NCBI GenBank assembly: GCA_035309005.1 | Contig: DATGFP010000156.1 | Location: 9,521-73,520, forward strand | Origin: DATARH01 sp035309005 | GTDB taxonomy: Bacteria; Pseudomonadota; Alphaproteobacteria; ATCC43930; CGMCC-115725 | Length of the DNA stretch: 64,000 nt | Reading direction: 5' to 3' | Part shown: piece by piece, positions 53,000 to 61,613 of the stretch | How positions within the stretch are numbered: position 1 is the first letter of the stretch | Layout of the letters: every line of letters begins with the position of its first letter | The notes under the pieces: generated by a model | The model's database searches: none | Told to the model about the DNA's origin: nothing | The model's input: only the letters and a program-made list of their open reading frames with translations | Made by a program: the position numbers and the translations under genes

Positions 53000-53133
53000 A
53001 CAAGCAGAATACACGGGCGCCGCGCCCGGGCCGAGTTTAGGGAGGTTTCGCTAATCCGGCTGAAAACCGCGGTTTTCGGCAATGAAGAATCCGCAAGTCA
53101 AGTCTGGCAGGGCGTTCGCCCTGCCTTCTTTTT
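53000..53133 (+). ncRNA. Candidate small RNA or attenuator leader
   Basis: A transcript of about 134 nt bounded by the putative promoter and a strong terminator. It would fold into a CGGGCG/CGCCCG stem (53014-53028), a 9-bp stem with one wobble pair centred on GAAAACC-GC-GGTTTTC (53059-53080) and the terminator stem. It matches no RNA family I recognise. It could be an independent sRNA or the attenuated 5' leader of the GH15 gene 114 nt further on. Confidence 0.45.
53106..53133 (+). terminator. Rho-independent terminator
   Basis: 8-bp stem GGCAGGGC (53106-53113) and GCCCTGCC (53118-53125), GTTC loop, then TTCTTTTT. It is the clearest intrinsic terminator in the window and has no protein gene in front of it on the plus strand. 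Confidence 0.88.
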
Positions 53134-53246
53134 GGGCAACAGGCAATTCAGCCGCGGGCAATTGCCGCCCGCCCGAATAACGCCGGGATGACGATTGCCT
53201 CGCCGCGCGTTAACTGCGCAGCACAAACCAGCTCGCGACCGGCGTA

Positions 53247-55082
53247 ATGAGCCTCCCGATCGAGGATTACGGCATAATCGGCAACACCTACAGCGCCGCG
53301 CTGGTGTCGCGCGGCGGCTCGATCGACTGGCTGTGCCTGCCGCGCCCGGATTCGGAGGCGGTTTTTGCCGCGCTGCTCGGCGACGCGCGCCACGGACGCT
53401 GGCTGCTCGCCCCGCAAGATCCCGCAGCCCGCTCGACGCGCCGCTACCGGGGCGACACCGGCATTCTCGAAACCCGCTTCGAGACGGAAGAGGGCAGCGT
53501 CACCATCATCGATTTCATGGCGCTGTCGGAGAACGGCGAACAGCAGATCGACCTAGTACGGCTGGTGCGCGGCGAGAGCGGCCGCGTGCGCATGCGCACC
53601 GAGATCATCCTGCGCTTCGATTACGGGCGCGGCATCCCGTGGGTGCGCCAGCAGCTCGGCGGTCCGTTGGCGGTCGCCGGGCCCAACGCGATCCAGTTCA
53701 TCACGCCAGTGGCGCTGCGCGGCACGCCCGAATTGACGACGGTCGGCGAGTTCACCGTCGCGGCTGGCGAGTGCGTGCCGTTCACGATGAGCTGGTATCC
53801 CTCGCATTGTGCCGGGGTGCGCTACCGCGACCCGCAGGAGGCGCTGCTGGCGACCGAGAACCGGTGGCACGACTGGGCCGGCCGCTGCGCGCTGCAGGGA
53901 CCCTGGCGCGATGCGATCATGCGCTCGTTGATCACGCTGCGGATGCTGACCTATCACCCGACCGGCGGGATCGTCGCGGCGCTTACCACCTCGCTGCCGG
54001 AAGAAATCGGCGGGGTGCGCAACTGGGATTACCGCTTCTGCTGGATCCGCGACGCGACCTTCACGCTCTACGCGCTGCTCGCGGCCGGCTATCGCAGCGA
54101 GGCGCGCGCCTGGCGCGAATGGCTGCTGCGCGCCGCCGCCGGGCATCCCGCCGAGATGCAGATCATGTACGGGGTGGCCGGCGAACGCCGCCTGTCGGAA
54201 TATGAAATACCCTGGCTGCCCGGCTATGGCGACAGCCGGCCGGTGCGGATCGGCAACGCGGCGCACGAGCAGCTGCAGCTCGATGTCTATGGCGAGCTGA
54301 TGGATGCGTTTTACGCCTGCCAGCATTACGGGCTGGAGAACAGCCCGTTTGCCTGGGAGCTGCAGAAGACGCTACTCGAATATCTCGAAACGATCTGGCA
54401 GAAGCCCGATAGCGGCATCTGGGAAGTGCGGGGCGACAACCGCCATTTCACCTTTTCCAAGGTGATGTGCTGGGTGGCCTTCGACCGCGGCATCAAGATG
54501 GTCGAGGAGTTCGGGCATGACGGCCCGCGGGCGCATTGGCAGCAGGTGCGCGACCGCATCGCGGCGCAGATCATCGAGCGCGGCTACGATGCCGAGCGCA
54601 ACACCTTCGTCCAGTATTACGGCGGCAGCGATCTCGACGCCTCGCTGCTGCTGATCCCGCAGCTCGGGTTTCTGCCGCCCGAGGACCCTCGCGTCCGCGG
54701 CACGCTCGAAGCGGTCGAGCGCGAGCTGGTGCAGGGCGGCTTTGTCTACCGCTATCGCAGCCACACCGGCGTCGACGGGTTGCCGGCCGGCGAAGCGGCG
54801 TTTCTGCCGTGCGGCTTCTGGCTGGCCAACAGCCTCGCGCTGTGCGGCCGGCACGACGACGCGGTCGCGCTGTTCGAGCGCCTGCTCGCGTTGCGCAACG
54901 ATCTCGGCCTCATGTCCGAGGAATACGATCCGCGGGCGGCGCGCCTCCTCGGCAATTTTCCGCAGGCCTTCTCGCATACCGCGATCATCAACACTGCGGC
55001 CTATCTCGGGGAACGCGAGGCTACCGCGGTGTCGCGCGGCGCTCCCCACCGCCGCCGCCCGCGCAGGAGATCCAACGGCTGA
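53247..55082 (+). CDS. Glycoside hydrolase family 15 (glucoamylase/trehalase-like)
   Basis: 611 residues: N-terminal beta-sandwich domain (IEDYGIIGNTYSAALVSRGG, SIDWLCLPRPDS) and an (alpha/alpha)6 barrel with RNWDYRFCWIRDATFTLYAL (first catalytic region) and LMSEEYDPR (second catalytic Glu region). GH15 enzymes release glucose from starch-like glucans or trehalose. No signal peptide, so it acts in the cytoplasm. ATG at 53247 is used. Its stop overlaps the probable start of the acyltransferase gene. Confidence 0.93.
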   Translation: MSLPIEDYGIIGNTYSAALVSRGGSIDWLCLPRPDSEAVFAALLGDARHGRWLLAPQDPAARSTRRYRGDTGILETRFETEEGSVTIIDFMALSENGEQQIDLVRLVRGESGRVRMRTEIILRFDYGRGIPWVRQQLGGPLAVAGPNAIQFITPVALRGTPELTTVGEFTVAAGECVPFTMSWYPSHCAGVRYRDPQEALLATENRWHDWAGRCALQGPWRDAIMRSLITLRMLTYHPTGGIVAALTTSLPEEIGGVRNWDYRFCWIRDATFTLYALLAAGYRSEARAWREWLLRAAAGHPAEMQIMYGVAGERRLSEYEIPWLPGYGDSRPVRIGNAAHEQLQLDVYGELMDAFYACQHYGLENSPFAWELQKTLLEYLETIWQKPDSGIWEVRGDNRHFTFSKVMCWVAFDRGIKMVEEFGHDGPRAHWQQVRDRIAAQIIERGYDAERNTFVQYYGGSDLDASLLLIPQLGFLPPEDPRVRGTLEAVERELVQGGFVYRYRSHTGVDGLPAGEAAFLPCGFWLANSLALCGRHDDAVALFERLLALRNDLGLMSEEYDPRAARLLGNFPQAFSHTAIINTAAYLGEREATAVSRGAPHRRRPRRRSNG

Positions 55083-56209
55083 CCGCATTCGCCTTCCCGG
55101 CTGAGCGGCGCGCCGCCGGCGCCGCGCCCGCGGCGCCGCGAGCTGCGGCCAACCCCGAGGAACGTCGCCACGCCAACAATTTCGACGTGGTCCGCCTGGT
55201 CGCCGCGCTGTCGGTGGTCTTTTCGCATTCGTTTCTGATCGCCGAGGGCAGCCAGGCGAGGGAGCCTTTTGTCCGCCTCACGGGCAATCAATGCGTCATC
55301 GGACTGGTCGGGGTCTTCGTGTTTTTCGTGATCAGCGGCTACCTGGTGACCGAAAGCTGGTGCCGCCAGCCGGCGCCGGCGCGGTTCGCGCTGCGCCGGA
55401 CGCTTCGCATCTACCCGGCGCTGGTCGTCAACATCGCGGTGTGCGCCTTCCTGCTCGGGCCGCTGGTCACCTCGCTGCCGCTTGGCGACTATCTGGCGAG
55501 CCCGGCGCTACGCGAGTTCCTCGGCCAGGGGCTGAGCATGTATCCCGGCCCGCTGCACCTGCCCGGCGTGCTGTTCGCCGACAATTCGGTGGGCCTCCTG
55601 ATCAACGGCTCGCTGTGGACGCTGCGCTACGAAGCGATGATGTATGTGATGGTCGCGCTGTTGGGTGTAGCGCGGCTGCTGCGGCCCTCGGTGGCGATCG
55701 GGCTGGTTTTTGTCGGCCTCGCCGGGGTCTATTTCGAGAGCGCGCTGAAGCCCTACGGCGATCTCGCCGCGTGGGCCTGGCTGGTCGGGTTTTTCGCCGC
55801 CGGCATGGCGGTCTATTTCCTGCGCGACCGTCTCATTTTCGACTGGCGCTTCGCGCTCGTCGCGCTGGCGGCGCTGGTGGCCTTCACCTGGATGGGCCGG
55901 CTGATCATGCTGTTCCCGTTGGCTGGCGCCTATCTGGTGATCTGGTTCGCCCGGCGGCATGACGCGCGGCTCGATTATTCGCGCTACGTGGGCGACCTCT
56001 CCTACGGCCTCTACATCTACGGCTGGCCGGCCGAGCAGCTGGTGCTGTGGCTGTCGGGCGGCAAGGCGGCGTGGTGGGAGGTTTTTCTCGGCGGCCTCGC
56101 GCTGGCGCTGGCCGCGGCGTGGCTCTCCTGGCACGGCGTCGAGAAATGGGCGCTGCGCTGGGGCCGGCGCCGGCCGTCGCGGCAGCTCGCGGTCGCCGCC
56201 GGCGATTGA
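55079..56209 (+). CDS. Membrane acyltransferase (acyltransferase_3/OafA type), probable CTG start
   Basis: 376 residues by the proposed start, with about ten membrane helices; NNFDVVRLVAALSVVFSHSF opens the fold with the catalytic-type His, and FFVISGYLVTESW, LRRTLRIYPALVV and NGSLWTLRYEAMMYV follow. Such proteins acylate surface glycans. No ATG, GTG or TTG lies in frame between the overlap and the conserved NNFD. CTG at 55079 overlaps the GH15 TGA (CTGA) and has AGGAG nine bases upstream. It is very likely co-translated with GH15. Confidence 0.85.
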   Translation: MTAFAFPAERRAAGAAPAAPRAAANPEERRHANNFDVVRLVAALSVVFSHSFLIAEGSQAREPFVRLTGNQCVIGLVGVFVFFVISGYLVTESWCRQPAPARFALRRTLRIYPALVVNIAVCAFLLGPLVTSLPLGDYLASPALREFLGQGLSMYPGPLHLPGVLFADNSVGLLINGSLWTLRYEAMMYVMVALLGVARLLRPSVAIGLVFVGLAGVYFESALKPYGDLAAWAWLVGFFAAGMAVYFLRDRLIFDWRFALVALAALVAFTWMGRLIMLFPLAGAYLVIWFARRHDARLDYSRYVGDLSYGLYIYGWPAEQLVLWLSGGKAAWWEVFLGGLALALAAAWLSWHGVEKWALRWGRRRPSRQLAVAAGD

Positions 56210-56244
56210 CCGGCGGCCCCGCCTTGGCGACCCGCGAGCGGCGG

Positions 56245-56553
56245 CTACGGGAGCTTCTCGAAGAAGGTGTGGTGGCGCTCGGTGGTGTGCGGGCGGATCT
56301 TGGTGGCCCAGTCGCCCCAGGCGCCGGCGACCTCCCATTCCTTGCTGTCGACCACTTCCGGCGAGGCGATCTCGTAGATCGCGAGATATTTCTGCATCTT
56401 CGGGTCGTTGGTCTTGGCCAGCCGGTAGCGGCTGACCTTGCTGACCCCAGGCACCTTTGACAGCATCGGCACGTGCTCGGTGTCGTAGATGCGGTTGAAC
56501 TCGGCCTCGTGCTCGGCCGGGATGTTCATCTGTACGACGTAGATGTAGGACAT
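56245..56553 (-). CDS. Small dimeric alpha/beta-barrel-like protein
   Basis: 102 residues, beginning MSYIYVVQMNIPAEHEAEFN and ending GDWATKIRPHTTERHHTFFE, with the pattern of ferredoxin-like dimeric barrel proteins (EthD/antibiotic-monooxygenase-like). It stands with the YqaA gene 25 nt upstream on the same strand. No catalytic residues can be named. Confidence 0.72.
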   Translation of the reverse strand: MSYIYVVQMNIPAEHEAEFNRIYDTEHVPMLSKVPGVSKVSRYRLAKTNDPKMQKYLAIYEIASPEVVDSKEWEVAGAWGDWATKIRPHTTERHHTFFEKLP

Positions 56554-56578
56554 GGGGGGTTCCTCTCGCTCCGGCGGT

Positions 56579-57172
56579 TCACCGGAGACAATAGACGACG
56601 GCGCCGCCGATCACCACGAGCAGCGAGAGGATCGCCAGCCGCCGCTCGTAGCGCGCGACGAATTCGGCGAGCCGCCCGCCGAACATCGTCAACAGCCAGC
56701 CGAGCATCGCGAAATGCAGCGCCCGGCCGAGGATCGCCGCGAGGATGAACGACAGCGGGTTCATCGCGGCGACGCCGGCCGCGATCGCGGCGATCTTGAA
56801 CGGGATCGGGGTGAACCCCTTGACGATGATGATCGCCACCCCCCACCGCGCGAACAGCCCCTGATAGGCGGCGAAGGCATGCTGATACCCATAGAACGCG
56901 ACAAGCCGCGTGCCGATAACGCTCCACAATTCGTAGCCGATCAGGTAGCCGAACAGCGCGCCGAGCGCGGAAGCGAGCGTGCACAGCACCAACAGAAAGC
57001 GTATCCGCTCCGGCCGCATCAGGCACATCGGGACCAGCAGCAGGTCGGGCGGCAGCGGCAGAAACGAGCTGTCGGCAAACGCCACCGCCGCCACCAGCCA
57101 GGTGCCGTAGCGGTGCGCCGACCAGGCCGCAAGGTGGCGGCGCCAGCCGGGCGGTGGTGCGATGCCGTTCAT
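56579..57172 (-). CDS. DedA/YqaA-family membrane protein
   Basis: 197 residues with about five membrane segments and the family core FADSSFLPLPPDLLLVPMCL, YLIGYELWSVIG and KGFTPIPFKIAAIAAGVAAM. This VTT/SNARE-associated fold is linked to lipid movement across the membrane in relatives. The ATG is at 57172. It is divergent from the acyl-CoA synthetase gene. Confidence 0.9.
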   Translation of the reverse strand: MNGIAPPPGWRRHLAAWSAHRYGTWLVAAVAFADSSFLPLPPDLLLVPMCLMRPERIRFLLVLCTLASALGALFGYLIGYELWSVIGTRLVAFYGYQHAFAAYQGLFARWGVAIIIVKGFTPIPFKIAAIAAGVAAMNPLSFILAAILGRALHFAMLGWLLTMFGGRLAEFVARYERRLAILSLLVVIGGAVVYCLR

Positions 57173-57277
57173 CTCAACCGAAATCCCCGGGTGCGGCCGC
57201 CGCGATCGAGGCTTGAGATAAAGGCGGCGCCGGGTCTACTTCAATGCCGAGAGAAAATGCTGCACCGGGAGGAGAGG

Positions 57278-58903
57278 ATGCGCGGGCTGATGTCGGAAGA
57301 GCCGCTCCTGGTCTCGATGCTGATCCGCCACGCGGCGCGCTTTCACGGCGAGGTTGAGATCGTCTCGCGGCTGGTCGACGGCACGGTGCACCGCTACACC
57401 TATGCCGAGGCCGAGCGTCGCGCGCGGCGCCTCGCGCTGGCGCTGACGCGGCTCGGCATCGCGCCGGGCGACCGGGTCGGCACGCTGGCGTGGAACACCT
57501 ACCGCCATTTCGAACTGTATTATGGCGTCTCGGGCGTCGGCGCCGTCTGCCACACGATCAATCCGCGCCTCTTCGACGAGCAGATCCTCTACATCGTCAA
57601 CCACGCGCAGGACCGGCTGCTGTTTATCGAAACGAGCTTCATCCCGCTGGTCGAGCGCCTCCGGCCGCAACTCCCGGCGGATTGCCGCTTCGTGCTGATC
57701 GAGCCGGCGCAAACCAGCCTCCCGGTCGTCGCGACCTACGACGAACTGGTCGCCGCCGAGAGCGAAGAAGGGTTCGCGTGGCCGCAGTTCGACGAATGGA
57801 GCGCCTCGGCCCTGTGCTATACCTCGGGCACCACCGGTCGGCCCAAGGGGGCGCTCTACGGCCACCGCTCGACCATCCTGCACGCTTTCGCGCTGGCCTC
57901 GCCCGACGCCACCGCGATGTCGGCGCGCGATACGGTCTGCCCGGTGGTGCCGATGTTTCACGCCTGCGCCTGGGGCGTCCCCTACGCGGCGGCGATGAAT
58001 GGCACCAAGCTCGTGCTGCCCGGCCCGCACCTCGACGGCGCCAGCCTTTATAATCTGTTCGAGGCGGAGGGCGTGACGCTCGCCTTGGGCGTGCCGACGG
58101 TGTGGCTCGCCTTCGAAACCTATCTGTCGGCCAACAATCTGCGCTGCTCGAGCCTCAACCGCATCCTTTCGGGCGGCTCGGCGGTGCCGCCGGCGCTGAT
58201 CGACGCCTTTGAAAACCGCCACGCCATCACCGTGGTGCAGGGCTGGGGGATGACCGAGATGAGCCCCCTCGGCACCGGCGCCGTGCCGAAGGCCAAGCAC
58301 CTGAAACTCGACCGTGCCGACATGCTGGCGCTGAAGGGCAAGGCGGGGCGGCCGATCTTTGGCGTCGACATGAAGATCGTCGACGATCGGGGCCAGGCGC
58401 TGCCGCATGACGGCAAGGCGGTCGGCGAACTGCTGGTGCGGGGCCCGTGGATCGTCAGCGGCTATTTCGCCGACGAGTCGGCGACCGCGGCCGCGGTCGA
58501 GCCGGATGGGTGGTTTCACACCGGCGACGTCGCCGCGATCGACCCGGACGGCTTTCTCCGGCTGACCGACCGTTCGAAGGACGTCATCAAGTCGGGCGGC
58601 GAGTGGATCAGCTCGATCGATCTGGAAAACGCCGCGATGGCGCACGGCGACGTCGCCGAGGCGGCGGCGATCGCGATCCCGCACCAGAAATGGGGCGAGC
58701 GGCCCTTGCTGATCGTGACGCCGCGCCCCGGCATGCGGCCCGAGCGCGACGCGCTGATCGCCTTCCTCGGCGAGCGCTTCCCGCGCTGGATGCTGCCGGA
58801 CGACGTGATGATCGTCGCCGAACTGCCGCACACCGCGACTGGCAAGGTGATGAAGACCCGCCTGCGAGAGCTTTATGGCGCTCATACCCCGCAATCGCCG
58901 TGA
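57278..58903 (+). CDS. AMP-forming acyl-CoA synthetase (AlkK/medium-chain type)
   Basis: 541 residues: P-loop YTSGTTGRPKGALY, VPMFHACAWG, QGWGMTEMSP, WFHTGDVAAIDPDGFLRLTD, RSKDVIKSGGEWISSIDLE and the C-terminal TGKVMKTRLREL with the catalytic Lys. It activates a medium- or long-chain carboxylate with ATP to acyl-CoA. The ATG at 57278 follows GGAGGAGAGG; ATG at 57290 is also possible. Confidence 0.94.
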   Translation: MRGLMSEEPLLVSMLIRHAARFHGEVEIVSRLVDGTVHRYTYAEAERRARRLALALTRLGIAPGDRVGTLAWNTYRHFELYYGVSGVGAVCHTINPRLFDEQILYIVNHAQDRLLFIETSFIPLVERLRPQLPADCRFVLIEPAQTSLPVVATYDELVAAESEEGFAWPQFDEWSASALCYTSGTTGRPKGALYGHRSTILHAFALASPDATAMSARDTVCPVVPMFHACAWGVPYAAAMNGTKLVLPGPHLDGASLYNLFEAEGVTLALGVPTVWLAFETYLSANNLRCSSLNRILSGGSAVPPALIDAFENRHAITVVQGWGMTEMSPLGTGAVPKAKHLKLDRADMLALKGKAGRPIFGVDMKIVDDRGQALPHDGKAVGELLVRGPWIVSGYFADESATAAAVEPDGWFHTGDVAAIDPDGFLRLTDRSKDVIKSGGEWISSIDLENAAMAHGDVAEAAAIAIPHQKWGERPLLIVTPRPGMRPERDALIAFLGERFPRWMLPDDVMIVAELPHTATGKVMKTRLRELYGAHTPQSP

Positions 58904-58913
58904 CCGGTCCCAG

Positions 58914-58990
58914 CGAGATTGCTTCGCTGCGCTCGCAATGACGCAAGAAAGCGTCGTCATTGCGAGGCGCGCAGCAACGAAGCAATCTCG
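58914..58990. repeat. Palindromic repeat, family A, copy 5
   Basis: CGAGATTGCTTCGCTGCGCTC ... GCAATGAC, then GTCATTGCGAGGCGCG ... GAAGCAATCTCG. The two inverted halves lie between the acyl-CoA synthetase and nitronate monooxygenase genes. Confidence 0.83.
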
Positions 58991-59023
58991 TGCCGCAAGT
59001 TCCGCTTGGCGAGGTCGATGAAA

Positions 59024-60136
59024 ATGACCGCTGCAACCGCGCATAAGGGCGCGCGCGAGCGTGCCGACGCGTTTTGCCAGCGCTTCGGGCTGCGTGTGCC
59101 GATCCTGATGGCGCCGATGGCCGGCGCCTGCCCGGTCGGCCTCGCCGCCGCAATCGCCAATGCTGGCGGCATGGGCGGCTTCGGCGCGCTGATGACGCCG
59201 CCCGAGGGGATCGGCGCCTGGGCGACGCAATTCCGCGGCCAGAGCAACGGCAGCTTCCAGATCAACCTGTGGGTTCCCGATCCGCCGCCCAAGCGCGACG
59301 CCGAGCACGAGCGACGGGTGCGCGAGTTTCTCGGGCAATGGGGCCCGGCGGTGCCGCAAGCGGCCGGCGACGCTCTGCCGCTCGACTTCGCTGCGCAATG
59401 CGCCGCGGTGGTTGCCGCGGCGCCGCAGGTCGTATCGTCGATCATGGGGCTCCCCGAGCGCTTTGTCGCCGAACTGAAAGCGCGCGGCATTGCCTGGTTC
59501 GCCTGCGCGACAACGCTGGCGGAGGCGCGCGCCGCCGAGGCGGCCGGCGCCGATGCGGTCGTGGCGCAGGGCTTCGAGGCGGGTGGCCATCGCGGCGCCT
59601 TTGCGGCGGAAGCGGCGGAACGTCAGCTGGTCGGCCTCTTCGCGCTGGTGCCGCGTCTCGCCGACAAATTGTCGGTGCCGATCATCGCGGCGGGCGGCAT
59701 CGCCGACGGCCGGACGGTGGCGGCGGCGCTGACCCTCGGGGCGAGCGCGGTGCAGGTCGGCACCGGCTTTCTGCGCTGCCCCGAAGCCGGGACGAACCCG
59801 GCCTGGGCCGACGCACTCGCCGAGCTGGAGCCGGAGGCAACCATGTTGACCCGCGCCTTTTCCGGGCGGCTCGGCCGGGCGGTTGCGACCGATTACGCGC
59901 GCGCCGCCGCGGCGCCCGATTCGCCGCCGCCGGCGCCCTACCCGGTGCAGCGCGGGCTGACCGCGGCGATGCGGGAAGCCGGCGCCCGGGCCAACGATGT
60001 TCACCGCCAGCAGGCCTGGGCCGGGCAAGGGGCGGCGCTGGCGCGTGCCGAGCCGGCCGGCGAAATCGTCCGCCGGCTGTGGGAAGACGCCGAGAGGCTG
60101 CTCCCGGCCGCGCGATGTTGTAGATCATGGCAATGA
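59024..60136 (+). CDS. Nitronate monooxygenase (2-nitropropane dioxygenase family)
   Basis: 370 residues, FMN-binding TIM barrel: VPILMAPMAGACPVGLAAAI, GGMGGFGALM, AQGFEAGGHRGAF with the catalytic His and GGIADGRTVAAALTLGASAV. It oxidises alkyl nitronates. The ATG at 59024 has GAGG nine bases upstream; an ATG at 59018 is also possible. The stop overlaps the start of rnd. A family A repeat precedes it. Confidence 0.9.
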   Translation: MTAATAHKGARERADAFCQRFGLRVPILMAPMAGACPVGLAAAIANAGGMGGFGALMTPPEGIGAWATQFRGQSNGSFQINLWVPDPPPKRDAEHERRVREFLGQWGPAVPQAAGDALPLDFAAQCAAVVAAAPQVVSSIMGLPERFVAELKARGIAWFACATTLAEARAAEAAGADAVVAQGFEAGGHRGAFAAEAAERQLVGLFALVPRLADKLSVPIIAAGGIADGRTVAAALTLGASAVQVGTGFLRCPEAGTNPAWADALAELEPEATMLTRAFSGRLGRAVATDYARAAAAPDSPPPAPYPVQRGLTAAMREAGARANDVHRQQAWAGQGAALARAEPAGEIVRRLWEDAERLLPAARCCRSWQ

Positions 60137-61299
60137 TGCTAATTGACGAGAGCGAGGCGCTCGCCGGGTTTTGCGCGCGCCAGCGGGGCGCCGAGTTCGT
60201 CGCGGTCGACACCGAGTTCATGCGCGAGCGCACCTACTGGCCGATCCTCTGCCTGGTGCAGGTGGCGGGGCCGGACGAGGCGGTGGCGATCGACGCGCTG
60301 GCGCCCGGGATCGACCTCGCGCCGCTCCTCGCATTGATGGCCGACCCGAACATCCTCAAGGTGTTCCACGCGGCGCGCCAGGACCTCGAAATCTTTTTTC
60401 AGCTGTCCGGGCAGGTGCCGCACCCGGTGTTCGACACCCAGGTCGCCGCGATGGTCTGCGGCTTTGGCGATTCGGCGAGCTATGAAACCCTGGTGCGGCG
60501 GCTGGCCGGCGCCGCCCTCGACAAGGCCTCGCGCTTCACCGATTGGGCGCATCGGCCGCTGACCACGCGGCAGCTCGAATACGCGCTGGCCGATGTCGTG
60601 CATCTGCGCACGGTCTACCAGCGGCTGCAGCAGCTCCTGGCGAAAAACGGCCGGGCGCTATGGTTTGCCGAGGAGATGGCAAACCTCGTCGACCCGGCGA
60701 TCTACCGCACCGAGCCCCTTGAGGCATGGCGCCGCTTTCGCCTGCGCGGCCGGGTCGACCAGCGCTTTCTCGGCGTGCTGCGGGCGCTCGCGGCGTGGCG
60801 CGAGGCCGCCGCGCAGCAGCGCGACCTGCCGCGCGGCCGCATCATGCGCGACGAAGCGATATTGGAGATCGCTGCGCATGCCCCCAAGACGATCGAGGCG
60901 CTGGGGCGTACCCGCAGCCTCGGGAAGGGCGTCGCCGAGGGCAAGCTCGGCGGCGACATCCTCGACGCGATCGCGCGCGGGCTGGCCGACCCCGACCCGC
61001 CGCCGGCGCTGCCCGGCAAGGCCGAGCCGCCGCCCGGCATCGGCCCGCTCATAGAATTGCTGCGGGTGCTGCTGAAACAGCGCTGCGAGGATTTCCAGGT
61101 CGCGCAAAAGCTGGTCGCCTCGGCCGACGATCTGGAAGCGATCGCCGCCGACGACAGCGCGGAGGTGCCGGCGCTCGCCGGCTGGCGCCGCGAGATCTTC
61201 GGCGGCGACGCACTGGCGCTGAAGCACGGCCGGCTCGCGCTGACCGCCGGCAAGGGCCGCATCCAGCTGGTGCCGCTGCCCGAGCGCGAGGGGGCTTAG
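60127..61299 (+). CDS. rnd: Ribonuclease D
   Basis: 390 residues: DEDDy exonuclease with motif I VDTEFMRE, motif II HAARQDLEIFF and motif III LEYALADVVHLRTVY, followed by HRDC domains (RFLGVLRALAAWREAAAQQR). It trims 3' ends of tRNA precursors. Three in-frame Met codons (60127, 60133, 60136) lie at the junction with the preceding gene, so coding overlaps it by up to 10 nt and translation is probably coupled. Confidence 0.95.
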   Translation: MAMMLIDESEALAGFCARQRGAEFVAVDTEFMRERTYWPILCLVQVAGPDEAVAIDALAPGIDLAPLLALMADPNILKVFHAARQDLEIFFQLSGQVPHPVFDTQVAAMVCGFGDSASYETLVRRLAGAALDKASRFTDWAHRPLTTRQLEYALADVVHLRTVYQRLQQLLAKNGRALWFAEEMANLVDPAIYRTEPLEAWRRFRLRGRVDQRFLGVLRALAAWREAAAQQRDLPRGRIMRDEAILEIAAHAPKTIEALGRTRSLGKGVAEGKLGGDILDAIARGLADPDPPPALPGKAEPPPGIGPLIELLRVLLKQRCEDFQVAQKLVASADDLEAIAADDSAEVPALAGWRREIFGGDALALKHGRLALTAGKGRIQLVPLPEREGA

Positions 61300-61613
61300 T
61301 TTAGGACGTCGAGACGCGCCTCTTTTCCCGCTTTCCCGGCGAAAGCCGGACCCACTTCCGCCGTGGATACCGGCTTTCGCCAGTAATGCGGAGAGGGGAT
61401 ATCGTGGGCATGGGACGCTCGCACCCCCGCTTTGGGCCGGAGGCCGGAGCGGCGTCCGCGAATGAACCTCCACGCGGCATTGCGTTAGCGCAATGACGGA
61501 ATGCCGCCGCGGCCGCATTGCTGTGGCGCATCGGCCACACCATATCATTCGCCGAAGGGTCGCGGGGGCTGCCTTCGGGGGCGCTGCGGCCGGTTCATTG
61601 GGAGGGTTGGACG
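61300..61613. other. 314-bp intergenic region with repeat and clpB promoter area
   Basis: It holds the family B-like repeat at 61331-61390, a 7-bp hairpin CATTGCG-TTAG-CGCAATG (61478-61495) and, before clpB, ATTG (61517-61520), 19 nt, CCATAT (61540-61545), a weak match to alphaproteobacterial sigma32 sites. No gene is evident. Confidence 0.6.
61331..61390. repeat. Palindromic repeat, family B-like, copy 3
   Basis: Arms around TTCCCGGCGAAAGCCGGA and GGATACCGGCTTTCGCC, the same 'CGAAAG ... CTTTCG' design as family B but more diverged and lacking the GTCAT end on one side. Confidence 0.65.

Larger units (their letters stand above)
52885..53246. other. 362-bp intergenic region upstream of GH15
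   Basis: A divergent gap between proS and the GH15 gene. It contains no convincing protein gene. A 31-residue ORF from ATG 53082 overlaps the terminator and is not convincing. The sequence carries a promoter, two hairpins and a terminator, described separately. Confidence 0.75.

Noticed and set aside
53082..53180. 31-residue ORF overlapping the terminator
   Set aside because: Passes through a strong terminator hairpin and has unremarkable composition; the RNA structure explains the region better.
57236..60028. 930-codon open frame opposite the acyl-CoA synthetase and nitronate monooxygenase
   Set aside because: Runs across two real genes and a repeat, low-complexity composition, no family features.
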